Source of the DNA: Pseudomonadota bacterium
GTDB lineage: Bacteria; Pseudomonadota; Gammaproteobacteria; Acidithiobacillales; Acidithiobacillaceae
Direction: 5' to 3'
Length of the DNA: 24,501 nucleotides
NCBI GenBank assembly: GCA_021827445.1
Contig: JAKAVW010000008.1
Coordinates: 1-24,501, forward strand
Below are positions 16,105 through 22,416 of this stretch, piece by piece. The notes beneath the pieces are model-generated. The model was not told the DNA's origin and searched no databases. It worked only from the letters and a program-made list of their open reading frames with translations. Position numbers and translations under genes: made by a program. Every line of letters begins with the position of its first letter. Position 1 is the stretch's first letter.

Positions 16105-16668
16105 TTACCGCAATGCGCGGTATAAATCGGCGGCAGCGGATGCGTACAGTTCGTCCAACCAAGCGTGTAGGCGCCGATAATGCAGGCTCCAACGAGAGTG
16201 CCATGCGGGCATCGGAATACCGGCGTACTGCGCACGTTCTGACTCTTTCAGCGGCAATTCCCCGCGCCCATGGCAACGATAGCACGGTACATCAGTCTTG
16301 GAGGCGCGGTGGTACGTTGTTTTGCGTCCAGAACAGCGCGGACAGCGCGAGGGTACGAGGTATTCGAGGAGCACCATACGCAGCATCTTGACCATCACCG
16401 CAGGCACCGGCTGCGCACCGGGAGTCTGCCAATCCCTATCGTCTGCGGCCACTCTCGCAAGCCATCGTGGATATAGTCGCCGTTCCATTTCAGACAGATT
16501 GACCTCCCCACAGACCTTCGCATACAGCAGACTGGCCGCATCGGCATCCCGCACCATCCCCAGCGCGCCACGCACCATCTCAGGCGTAAGCTCACCCCCT
16601 CCCGTGCCCCCAGTAAAAGTCGGCCGATTCGGCCCGAGGATCGAGAGAATAATATCTACTTCGGGCAC
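16105..16668 (-). CDS. Putative late antiterminator, Q-like zinc-finger protein, 187 aa
   Basis: The C-terminal half has a DnaJ-like zinc finger: CPRCSGRKTTYHR ... PCYRCHGRGELPL, then AGIPMPAWHSRW and HYRRLHAWLDELYASAAADL. This order (two C-x-x-C-x-G knuckles, then R/AGI...W...Y...L) matches my memory of the phage antitermination Q families. It is the last gene before the late leader with its hairpins and tRNA, the position of Q in lambdoid phages. The start is GTG 16668 with AGGAG eight bases upstream, overlapping the DUF1064 gene end. The alternative is a generic zinc-binding protein. Q-type activity is inferred. Confidence 0.6.
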   Translation of the reverse strand: MPEVDIILSILGPNRPTFTGGTGGGELTPEMVRGALGMVRDADAASLLYAKVCGEVNLSEMERRLYPRWLARVAADDRDWQTPGAQPVPAVMVKMLRMVLLEYLVPSRCPRCSGRKTTYHRASKTDVPCYRCHGRGELPLKESERAQYAGIPMPAWHSRWSLHYRRLHAWLDELYASAAADLYRALR

Positions 16669-17060
16669 GCCATGATCTCCTGAATCTCGATGCCATAAAG
16701 GGCCAGCATCAGCCGCTTCTTGAGCCGGTAACTGGGTGTGCGCGTCGGCACGCTTTTAACGTCTTCAATCACCCACTTGCCATCGGCACCTGTGTAGCAA
16801 AAATCGGCGATGTACTTGGAGATCACGATTCCGTTGACGATGAGCTCGAACGGTCGGTGCACCAGTAGCTCTCCAATCCCTCCGCCATACTGCATCAACT
16901 TGAGTTGCGCGTATCGGGCCAATTCCGCCTTACTGTCGAAGGTATAGCCATCCGATCTCATGCGGACGGCCCCGTATTTGTTGCGGCGCCCCGCATCTTT
17001 GACGCCAGCGGTCGCCCTGCGCAGGTGCGCCACCTCGTGGGCGGTCCAGCGTCTACCCAC
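16656..17060 (-). CDS. DUF1064 family PD-(D/E)XK-type nuclease, 134 aa
   Basis: Residues 27-50 read NKYGAVRMRSDGYTFDSKAE, then ARYAQLKLMQYGG, then HRPFELIVNG, YIADFCYT and WVIEDVKSV, with YRLKKRLMLALYGI. This is the DUF1064 pattern. The nuclease-like residues are E46, D86, E99/D100 and K102. Family members are phage proteins presumed to process recombination or branched DNA. The start GTG 17060 has GGAGG six bases upstream and overlaps the upstream stop; a GTG further upstream is possible. Placement beside NinB and Ref fits a recombination/processing cluster. Confidence 0.85.
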   Translation of the reverse strand: MGRRWTAHEVAHLRRATAGVKDAGRRNKYGAVRMRSDGYTFDSKAELARYAQLKLMQYGGGIGELLVHRPFELIVNGIVISKYIADFCYTGADGKWVIEDVKSVPTRTPSYRLKKRLMLALYGIEIQEIMACPK

Positions 17061-17475
17061 GGAGCACCTCCAGCTTGTGCAGAACGGCTTGTGTATAGGG
17101 ATCGTCAACACGCTGCCGATGAGTCATATAACGAGCATGCGGGATGCCCCAGTAGTAGGCAGCCAATGCATCGGGCCACCCGAAAATACGCTCGCAGCGT
17201 GAGAGGTAATTCTCGGCGAGCACCATGTTGACGGGGTTGTCGTAGGTCAGAACCCAGACCGCAACGGGATGGCCATAGACCGATCTCACGGCCTGTTCAT
17301 TCATCTGCGCGCAGCCATGCACTGAGCGGTTTCTCAGATTGTGTTTGTGTGCACAGAAGCTAGACTCGACCCACACCAGCGCAGCGAGGGGGTTCCCACC
17401 AATGTCCTCCGCCATGCGCAGCGCGCGACACTGCGCTGCTGTTAAGGCAACCGCCACACACATACCGGTCAACAT
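17053..17475 (-). CDS. Lytic-transglycosylase-like (SLT-fold) protein, 140 aa
   Basis: Residues 28-62 read NPLAALVWVESSF...SVHGCAQMNEQA, with the presumed catalytic E37 in the E-S-S-F motif. It is followed by DNPVNMVLAENYLSRCERIF and GWPDALAAYYWGIPHARYM, matching the N-[IV]-x-x-[AG]-x-x-Y-L and A-A-Y-N-x-G signatures of SLT domains (Asn is replaced here by Tyr). It would cleave peptidoglycan glycan strands. The N-terminus (MLTGMCVAVALTAAQC) is mildly hydrophobic but lacks positive charges, so an export signal is doubtful. Its place among nin-type genes, not in a lysis cassette, is odd; it may be the endolysin or a virion-entry enzyme. Confidence 0.72.
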   Translation of the reverse strand: MLTGMCVAVALTAAQCRALRMAEDIGGNPLAALVWVESSFCAHKHNLRNRSVHGCAQMNEQAVRSVYGHPVAVWVLTYDNPVNMVLAENYLSRCERIFGWPDALAAYYWGIPHARYMTHRQRVDDPYTQAVLHKLEVLRG

Positions 17476-17792
17476 GGATGTATGTCCATCAGGGTGTTTG
17501 ATATTGCGAGCAACTGTTTCTCAGTGCCAAAGGTGTGCACAAAGGCCGTCTTGTTATCGGCCAGGGAGGGTCCTTTGCACCATCCCTCAGAACTGGGGTA
17601 GCCGCGGTGGTGATAAGGACACAGACAAATCGTGGCCTCATGGCCGAGCTGCTGACCGCAGTCCGTGAGGTGATGGATGTCTCCCGGAGTCCCAGGCTGG
17701 TCGAGGAGGCGGCACGCAATGCACCCAAACAACTGCAACCTAGCAAACCTCGCGCGGTCGGCCTTCGTCATGTTACCAATGGCGCGGCGCAT
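17469..17792 (-). CDS. Ref-type HNH recombination nuclease, 107 aa
   Basis: Residues 24-27 CIAC, then GDIHHLTDCGQQLGHEATIC with H40/H41, LCPYHHRG (58-64), GPSLADNKTAFVHTFGTEKQ (74-93). This is the pattern of the P1 Ref / RecA-dependent nuclease family (HNH with zinc ligands). Ref cuts displaced DNA in RecA-dependent recombination. The start ATG 17792 forms TAATG with the NinB stop and has AGGAGG seven bases upstream. It sits between NinB and other nin-region genes, which fits a recombination role. Confidence 0.85.
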   Translation of the reverse strand: MRRAIGNMTKADRARFARLQLFGCIACRLLDQPGTPGDIHHLTDCGQQLGHEATICLCPYHHRGYPSSEGWCKGPSLADNKTAFVHTFGTEKQLLAISNTLMDIHPC

Positions 17793-18205
17793 TACCACAC
17801 CTCCTCGTCGTCTGGCGCCTTCTCAGGAATCTCGATACCCAACTCTTGGAGATCCACCTGATAGCGCGTAATGGCATCTGCCATGTCCATCTTGGATGGC
17901 TTGGTGCTGCTATCGGTGCCACAGTAGGAGGGGTTGAAAATCTGGTGGCGCACCGCATCCCTGTCGGTTGCAGGAAAGAATTTCGGGAGGGTGCCAGCGG
18001 CAATAAATTCAAGGCGTTTGGCATTCAGCCAACCAGCGTGCAGTCCACAGAGCCACTGCAAGCGCTTATTCTGCTCAGGGGTGCGGTGCACCTTGTGGCG
18101 TCGGATGAAAAGATCGAAGCCGTCACGCGGGATGGGCAGTTGGCACAGTTTTCTGACGATGTCATCGCGCTCAGAGGCACTCCGGAAGGTGTGGATGGCT
18201 TGCAT
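17792..18205 (-). CDS. ninB: NinB-family recombination protein, 137 aa
   Basis: Residues 36-60 read RHKVHRTPEQNKRLQWLCGL, with the R-T-x-E-Q-N-[KR]-R signature, then SSTKPSKMDMADAITRYQVD and LQELGIEIPE. This is the NinB (lambda Orf) pattern; lambda Orf is a recombination mediator interacting with SSB and RecA/Red. The length is normal. It starts at ATG 18205, overlapping the upstream zinc-protein stop as TGATG. The central segment with PSYCGTDSSTKPS differs from the usual W-H-x-x-F-K region, so it is a divergent member. Confidence 0.8.
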   Translation of the reverse strand: MQAIHTFRSASERDDIVRKLCQLPIPRDGFDLFIRRHKVHRTPEQNKRLQWLCGLHAGWLNAKRLEFIAAGTLPKFFPATDRDAVRHQIFNPSYCGTDSSTKPSKMDMADAITRYQVDLQELGIEIPEKAPDDEEVW

Positions 18206-18402
18206 CAAACGTATCCCCAGCCACGCCCAGCAGCAATCGTAGGTGTGCGTCGGCTACGCGCATGACGTTCGGCGCGATGGCGCCGGTAGCAGTCCCAGCA
18301 ATGACGCCCAGCATGCACCCCCCCACGGACATACCTGAAGATCGGAAAGTCGTCGTAGTTTTTCCACTCTCCACACGAGGAGCAGCGCTTGGTATCCATC
18401 AT
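18205..18402 (-). CDS. Small zinc-knuckle protein, 65 aa
   Basis: Ligands are CSSCGEWKNYDDFP (C-x-x-C near residue 7) and HCWDCYRRHRAERHAR (around residue 34), a two-knuckle zinc finger with a basic tail. It resembles small phage and HNH-associated proteins with the motif C-x-x-C-x-x-x-K-x-x-x-x-F. The start ATG 18402 has AAGGTG two bases upstream. It overlaps the deformylase stop. Nuclease residues are absent, so nucleic-acid binding is only a guess. Confidence 0.6.
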   Translation of the reverse strand: MMDTKRCSSCGEWKNYDDFPIFRYVRGGVHAGRHCWDCYRRHRAERHARSRRTPTIAAGRGWGYV

Positions 18403-18824
18403 TTCACCTTGCAAATCCCGTCCAGATGGTCCACTTCATGCTGAATGACGCGCGCCAAAAGACCGCGGGCGCGGCGCTCGTGTGGTGACCCGCGGATGGT
18501 GGTGATGTAGACGAGGCGAATACTCTCTGCGCGATCCACGCGCACGAGTTTCCCGGGGGCACTCAGACAACCCTCCCTAGCGCCCATACGACCCTTGCGC
18601 CAGATAATCATTGGGTTAATGGCCACAAACTCGATGCCGGATACGGAAACCACAATACAGCGCGACAGCAGCCCTACCTGTGGGGCCGCAAGTCCAATGC
18701 CATTTCGATCGTGCATAAGCTGCAGCATCTCGATGCCTATGCGCCTCCACCGAGAGTATTCGCTGGCCGCGATCGGATCACAGACGCAGCCAAGGATTGG
18801 ATCGGGCTGCAAAATGATTTTCAT
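18399..18824 (-). CDS. def: Peptide deformylase, short phage type, 141 aa
   Basis: All three deformylase motifs are present: GIGLAAPQVG (42-51), EGCLS (84-88) and QHEVDH (128-133), giving the metal ligands C86, H129 and H133 and catalytic E130. It removes the formyl group from nascent chains. The protein ends six residues after the last metal ligand plus a short tail (LDGICKVK), so the C-terminal helix of most bacterial enzymes (about 165-170 residues) is missing. The same trimmed form is known in phage deformylases. The start ATG 18824 overlaps the upstream zinc-protein stop as ATGA. Confidence 0.93.
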   Translation of the reverse strand: MKIILQPDPILGCVCDPIAASEYSRWRRIGIEMLQLMHDRNGIGLAAPQVGLLSRCIVVSVSGIEFVAINPMIIWRKGRMGAREGCLSAPGKLVRVDRAESIRLVYITTIRGSPHERRARGLLARVIQHEVDHLDGICKVK

Positions 18825-19048
18825 GTGCCGGTCTCATCGAGAAGGGTGGCCCGACATGCGCCACAGAGGCCATCTGGCGCCATCCTAGTCATCGCCTCGT
18901 GGCAGGCGAGACAGTGCGGCGTTACGGACTTGAGCCGCGATTTCTTCCGATATTTCATGTGGTTGCAAGCACGGCAACGCCCACTCCGAGTGCGCGGGGT
19001 GAGCAATGTGCCGCAGGCGTCACATGTACGGGTTAACTCATGGCTCAT
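18821..19048 (-). CDS. Tandem zinc-ribbon protein, 75 aa
   Basis: Two ribbons are visible: CDACGTLLTPRTRSGRCRAC and CLACHEAMTRMAPDGLCGAC, each C-x-x-C...C-x-x-C. They are joined by a basic linker (NHMKYRKKSRLKSV). The start ATG 19048 has GAGGA six bases upstream. It may bind nucleic acid or a host polymerase, but no family is recognised. It is coupled at both ends by ATGA-type overlaps with its neighbours. Confidence 0.65.
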   Translation of the reverse strand: MSHELTRTCDACGTLLTPRTRSGRCRACNHMKYRKKSRLKSVTPHCLACHEAMTRMAPDGLCGACRATLLDETGT

Positions 19049-19257
19049 GGCATGTCCTCGCAGACAGCAAAGCGGCTGCGACATTCATCGCAGATGCCGT
19101 TATTTAACGCGCTGTCGTAGCGGTCACAGAGATCGCAATTGCCGCGAGAGCGTCCACCGTTTCCGGCGGGATGAAAGGTTTGAAGCCGGCTGCCTGGAGG
19201 TCCAACAACAGGGTTGCCAGGTCCGGCATCGTGTGCTGAATGTAGTTCCAGACGCAT
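19045..19257 (-). CDS. Small protein with a C-terminal zinc ribbon, 70 aa
   Basis: The start ATG 19257 follows the helicase stop directly (TAAATG) and has AGGAG eight bases upstream, so initiation is credible. The last 30 residues hold CDLCDRYDSALNNGICDEC. The first 40 residues are Gly/Pro-rich and overlap another good frame (19104-19319) for 154 bases. Either both frames are used, or the ribbon is the true C-terminus of the other gene through a frameshift near 19140. I lean towards a real ribbon but am unsure of the N-terminus. Confidence 0.5.
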   Translation of the reverse strand: MRLELHSAHDAGPGNPVVGPPGSRLQTFHPAGNGGRSRGNCDLCDRYDSALNNGICDECRSRFAVCEDMP

Positions 19258-19319
19258 TTACGTTTCTCCTGTTGCGCGGTCTGTTCCGCTTGAATAACTT
19301 GGTCGCTCAATAGGTCCAT
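19104..19319 (-). CDS. Small helical protein overlapping the helicase 3' end, 71 aa
   Basis: The start ATG 19319 has GGAG seven bases upstream and lies within the last 62 bases of the helicase gene in another frame. The sequence looks like a genuine folded small protein: MDLLSDQVIQAEQTAQQEKR, then CVWNYIQHTMPDLATLLLDL, then GFKPFIPPETVDAL. There is no known domain. It shares 154 bases with the zinc-ribbon frame starting at 19257, so one of the two may be a fusion or frameshift product. Confidence 0.55.
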   Translation of the reverse strand: MDLLSDQVIQAEQTAQQEKRKCVWNYIQHTMPDLATLLLDLQAAGFKPFIPPETVDALAAIAISVTATTAR

Positions 19320-20613
19320 CAGTGCTCTCCAGTTCGTCGAATCGCTGTATACGGCCACGAAACATAAAATGGTGATGGTCCAGCCACCCTACGCGGCCCC
19401 CGCGGTTTTTGAGCAGTCCTATCTCGACGGATCGGTCACCGTTACGGTCGGCATCCAAGTCCCCATGCAGAGCAATCACGACATCTGCGTCCTGCTCAAT
19501 CTCGCCGCTATCCCGCAGCCCGTCCAGGCGCGGTCTGGCACTCTCTTTGGCGTTGGCGCGGTTAAATTGGGACAGCAGCATGATCGGTGTATTGATGCGT
19601 TTCGCAAGTAGCTTAAGCGAACGGGTAACGCGCCCCAATCCCTGTGCACGATTGTCCCCAGGCACGGAAACGAGCTGTAGGTGGTCCACGATGGCCAGAC
19701 GGATTGCATACTTGCGATGCCATTCTGCAATGCGCGCGCAGATTTCCGGAACCGTAAAGGCATGCTCATCCACGTAAATCGGGTAATCACGAATGTTGTG
19801 CTCCGCGGCTTTGGTGATAATGGCGCGGCGCGTGTCTGGTTCCCCTTGAGCGATGTGGGTGACATTAACTCCATAGGCGAACGCAAGAGATCGGTGCGCG
19901 ATCTCCTCGGCGCCCATTTCCAACTCAATCTTCCCAATCACCAATCCGCGTTTCGCGCCCACCATCGCCATTTGGTGCGCTAGGGCGGTCTTCCCAGTGG
20001 ATGGGCGCCCAGCCAGAATAACCAGTCTCGGCCCCCAGAGTGTTCCAAGCGCGTGATCTAGCGCAGGGAGCCCAAACCGGAGACCGTCCCCTTGCTCGCG
20101 GCGAGTAATGGCTTCCTGCATCGCACGGAACCCGCGCCCCAGAACGGCACGGAAACTCAAATCACCGCCAGAGGTGGTTAGATTTTCGAGTTTCGCGCTC
20201 AAAACACCAGCGACTTCGGTGGTGTCCTCCGCGCCATGTAGCGCATTCATCGCGTCAGACAGAACTGCCAGCGCTGCGCGCTTCCGCGCTCGCTCTTTGA
20301 CGATTTCTGCATACGCAATGGCGTTTTCAGTTGTCGGCGTATCTCTCGCGACGGTGGCGAGATAGGCCAAGCCGCCAGCGTCTTCCAGCTCATTACGGGC
20401 CGCCAACCAGTCAGACAGCGTGACCACATCGAAGGCATTTTCCTCTGACGCGAGTTCAGCGATCGCATTCCAGATGACACGATGATCGGCACGAAAAAAG
20501 TCGCTGGCGGTCAGTGGGATCTGGTGGTATATCTCGTTCTTGAGTAAACAGGAGCCGATGACAGCCTGCTCGGCTTCCACACTGTGTGGCGCTGTTTTCA
20601 AGACGGCATTCAT
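19258..20613 (-). CDS. Replicative DNA helicase, DnaB family, 451 aa
   Basis: The N-terminal DnaB domain (SVEAEQAVIGSCLLKNEIYH) covers residues 10-110. The RecA-like motor has Walker A AGRPSTGKT (201-209), the E-L-E-M element (230-233), Walker B LAIVDHLQL (306-314), then LLSQFNRANAKESARPRLDG and GLRDSGEIEQDADVVIAL with the arginine-finger region. It unwinds the phage replication fork. It overlaps the initiator gene stop by ATGA, so the two are made together. The length is normal for phage DnaB. There is no sign of an intein. Confidence 0.95.
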   Translation of the reverse strand: MNAVLKTAPHSVEAEQAVIGSCLLKNEIYHQIPLTASDFFRADHRVIWNAIAELASEENAFDVVTLSDWLAARNELEDAGGLAYLATVARDTPTTENAIAYAEIVKERARKRAALAVLSDAMNALHGAEDTTEVAGVLSAKLENLTTSGGDLSFRAVLGRGFRAMQEAITRREQGDGLRFGLPALDHALGTLWGPRLVILAGRPSTGKTALAHQMAMVGAKRGLVIGKIELEMGAEEIAHRSLAFAYGVNVTHIAQGEPDTRRAIITKAAEHNIRDYPIYVDEHAFTVPEICARIAEWHRKYAIRLAIVDHLQLVSVPGDNRAQGLGRVTRSLKLLAKRINTPIMLLSQFNRANAKESARPRLDGLRDSGEIEQDADVVIALHGDLDADRNGDRSVEIGLLKNRGGRVGWLDHHHFMFRGRIQRFDELESTDGPIERPSYSSGTDRATGET

Positions 20614-21494
20614 GTGAGGTTTTCACCCATCATGGGGTCGTGGCTACTCACGAGCACTGGTTTTTTGTGATTCCATTCCTCGGTGAAGCCCTTGTTGGTA
20701 CCGAGGAATGTGGCCGCCTGCTGCACGCGCTCGGTGCCAATCAGGCCGCGCGAATGACAGAAGCGCGCATAGCGCACGATCCCGTCTTCGATCTGCTGGT
20801 GGGTATAACCCTCCCGAAGCCTTGCACGGTAATGTTTGAGACCGTCTGCCCATCGCTGGGAGCCGTCGCGCTTTGGATAGAGGTCTTTCAGGCGTGCAAA
20901 GGCTTGGAGCTGTTGGCTGTCGGCAGACGGGCTGCTCTTGCAGCCCATAGTCTTATTCTTATTCTTTTCTGCATCTGCATTTGCATCTGTATATATATAC
21001 GTCATTGTTCGCGTAACATCAATGTCTGTTACGGGAACGGTCGTAACATTTGCATCTGTTACCTTAACGGCGTCGCGCCTTTTGGCTCTGAGTCTGCGCA
21101 TTCTTTCCGCAGCACTATAGTCCTTGAGTAGATATTCCATGTAGTTCAGGACCAGGTAGCCGCCGTCAATGCGTATGAGCCGGCGCCCTTCCCATGCTTG
21201 CGAGCGACTGCCTGGATCTGGGTCGCCAAGTCTGGCGAGTGCCAGCATTCCGGGCCCTTGTTCAATGAGTGCCCGGCGCACTATGCCTGGACCGGCAGCT
21301 TCGACCTTGCCATACCATCCAGGGGGAGCGACGAATCCGGTTTCTCGAATTTCATTGACGGCGATCTGCGCTTGGGGCGTCTTGAATTCAAACGGGACGG
21401 CCATCAAAAGCGCCGTGATGAAGATGTCTCGCTCTACGGGTTCTATCCACAGTGTCGAGTTGAGTATGCCGCAATCAAGTTTTACAAACGGCAT
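20610..21494 (-). CDS. Phage replication initiator / replisome organiser with internal iterons, 294 aa
   Basis: The N-terminus (VKLDCGILNSTLWIEPVERD, then IFITALLMAVPFEF) resembles phage replisome-organiser N-terminal domains that bind the origin. Residues 60-140 include a basic helix (AAERMRRLRAKRRDAVK). A low-complexity linker at about residues 143-180 (VTDANVTTVPVTDIDV...) coincides with two 20-bp palindromic repeats in the DNA. The C-terminal part (LYPKRDGSQRWADGLKHYRA...QIEDGIVRYARFC) is a helical domain likely to contact the helicase, as in lambda O or DnaT-like proteins. It lies directly before the DnaB gene. The exact family name is uncertain. Confidence 0.8.
   Translation of the reverse strand: MPFVKLDCGILNSTLWIEPVERDIFITALLMAVPFEFKTPQAQIAVNEIRETGFVAPPGWYGKVEAAGPGIVRRALIEQGPGMLALARLGDPDPGSRSQAWEGRRLIRIDGGYLVLNYMEYLLKDYSAAERMRRLRAKRRDAVKVTDANVTTVPVTDIDVTRTMTYIYTDANADAEKNKNKTMGCKSSPSADSQQLQAFARLKDLYPKRDGSQRWADGLKHYRARLREGYTHQQIEDGIVRYARFCHSRGLIGTERVQQAATFLGTNKGFTEEWNHKKPVLVSSHDPMMGENLT
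20978..21062. other. Putative replication origin: palindromic iterons plus AT-rich segment
   Basis: Inside the initiator gene, two 20-bp sites start 30 bp apart: GTAACATCAATGTCTGTTAC (21013-21032) and GTAACATTTGCATCTGTTAC (21043-21062). Both have GTAACA/TGTTAC arms. The 13-mer CATTTGCATCTGT is repeated at 20978-20990 and 21047-21059. A run of alternating AT (20990-20999) sits between and could melt first. This matches the lambda plan of iterons within the O gene. Confidence 0.6.
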
Positions 21495-21722
21495 TTAGTG
21501 GCTCTCCAACCTGGAGCGCGCTCCCTTTGAATCCCCGGCCAATCCCTCTACGACCAAAAGCCGGTTCAGTACTCTGTTGGCGGCGATTTGTTGGAGTGCC
21601 CACTCATGCAAGACCTGACGCGCGATTTCCTGCCGCTCTTTACCAGTACAGCGGCTCTGAGCCTCCAGAACCACATCGGCTTCCGGCGTGATCTTTCCGC
21701 GGAAATCTTTGAGTTCGACCAT
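21495..21722 (-). CDS. Small early protein next to the replication genes, 75 aa
   Basis: It is the first gene of the leftward early operon, beginning at ATG 21722 with GAGG six bases upstream, about 40 bases from the predicted transcription start. The sequence (MVELKDFRGKITPEADVVLE, then GKERQEIARQVLHEWALQQI) is helical and charged. I recall similar proteins beside replication genes in proteobacterial prophages, without assigned function. It is not an obvious CII or Cro. Its stop abuts the initiator ATG. Confidence 0.7.
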   Translation of the reverse strand: MVELKDFRGKITPEADVVLEAQSRCTGKERQEIARQVLHEWALQQIAANRVLNRLLVVEGLAGDSKGARSRLESH

Positions 21723-21767
21723 ACGGCACCTCGGATGCAGCCACGCGGTGTGGTTGTGGTGCCAATA

Positions 21768-21796
21768 AGCATAGAACCAAAATGTCCTATTTTCAA
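21768..21796 (-). promoter_or_regulatory. Leftward early promoter
   Basis: On the minus strand TTGAAA (21796-21791) and TATGCT (21773-21768) are 17 bp apart, a good sigma-70 match. The predicted start is near 21761, giving a leader of about 40 bases before ATG 21722. The spacer contains the repressor operator word. Confidence 0.75.
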
Positions 21797-21806
21797 TACC
21801 AAAATG
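21776..21806. promoter_or_regulatory. Repressor operator cluster at the leftward promoter
   Basis: The 12-mer ACCAAAATGTCC lies at 21776-21787, and AAAAT-GTCCT-ATTTT (21779-21793) is a perfect short inverted repeat. ACCAAAATG recurs at 21798-21806, 22 bp (two helical turns) away. The sites overlap the -35/spacer of the leftward promoter and lie just before the repressor gene. The same 12-mer occurs inverted at 22569-22580. Confidence 0.6.
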
Positions 21807-21815
21807 GTGCTACCG

Positions 21816-22178
21816 ATGAAAAAAGAACGGCCTCAAAATAACAAGATGACCACCGGACGTACTTTTTACACTGACTTCTGCCGGCGCCTGCGCCGGATAC
21901 GGGAGCGCCAGGAGTGGTCTCAGCAGCAGATGGCGGCTCTTATTGGCATCCCGATGGCCAACTACCAAAAGTACGAGCAAGGGAAGCGCCGGATGCCGCT
22001 GGATGTGGTAGCTAGGGTGGCGCGCGTGACAGGGGAGTCATTGGACGTGTTACTTACGGGCAGCCTTCCAGAAACAAAAGCCAGAATATCGGGGGCCGCA
22101 TGGGCTGCGCTCAAGCGCGGACAGCGCGAAGCGCTCATACGGGAAGGTTATATGCCAGAAACCCCATCAGACCACTAA
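21816..22178 (+). CDS. XRE-type helix-turn-helix repressor, 120 aa
   Basis: The HTH runs from FCRRLRRIRERQEWSQQQMA to ALIGIPMANYQKYEQGKRRM, then PLDVVARVARVTGESLDVLL, the standard HTH_3 fold. A short C-terminal tail (ETKARISGAAWAALKRGQRE) replaces the peptidase-like domain of CI repressors, so it is a small Cro/C2-like repressor. No ribosome site precedes any of the candidate starts (21804, 21816, 21846), so it may be leaderless. It is divergent from the replication operon and probably represses it through the AAAATGTCC operators. Confidence 0.8.
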   Translation: MKKERPQNNKMTTGRTFYTDFCRRLRRIRERQEWSQQQMAALIGIPMANYQKYEQGKRRMPLDVVARVARVTGESLDVLLTGSLPETKARISGAAWAALKRGQREALIREGYMPETPSDH

Positions 22179-22227
22179 GAGGGGCGCAGGAGGGAGGCCG
22201 CGTGACTGCCATTGACACGCCGGGAGT

Positions 22228-22400
22228 TTGACATCCTCCCCGGCCTGAATGCCGGAGATTCCTACGGCGCTCAGGCGTGGCATGGAGCCGCCCCGGAGTC
22301 GCTTCGGTGGGTTCCTGGGCCGAGTGCGCAACCGCTGCTCGTATCTCCACAGGCGTTACTTCCGACATGCCCTGCCGTAGGCCAGCATGGGTTTCGCTGG
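22228..22400 (-). ncRNA. Omega-RNA-like scaffold / IS605-type right end without TnpB
   Basis: The minus strand ends with the hallmark hairpin and terminus CCGGCATTCAGGCCGGGGAG then GATGTCAA, preceded by GGAATCT. In IS605/IS1341 elements this is both the transposon right end and the 3' part of the omega RNA. The next 20 bases (ACTCCCGGCGTGTCAATGGC, 22227-22208) would be the guide. No tnpB or tnpA is in the window. The stretch 22179-22500 holds no other gene. Confidence 0.5.
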
Positions 22401-22416
22401 CGGAGCCACTATAGCA
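22228..22416 (-). pseudogene. Relic of a TnpB (IS605/IS1341-type) C-terminal end
   Basis: In the minus frame the codons read ETHAGLRQGMSEVTPVE, then AQEPTEATPG, RRRNLRHSGRGG and CQ, resembling the poorly conserved tail of TnpB proteins with its K/A-Q-E-P and R-R/K-N motifs. The frame meets the RE-like terminus TGTCAA exactly at the CQ codons (22233-22228). No RuvC or zinc-ribbon region is present upstream and the frame is not continuous with one, so the protein itself is gone. Confidence 0.5.
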
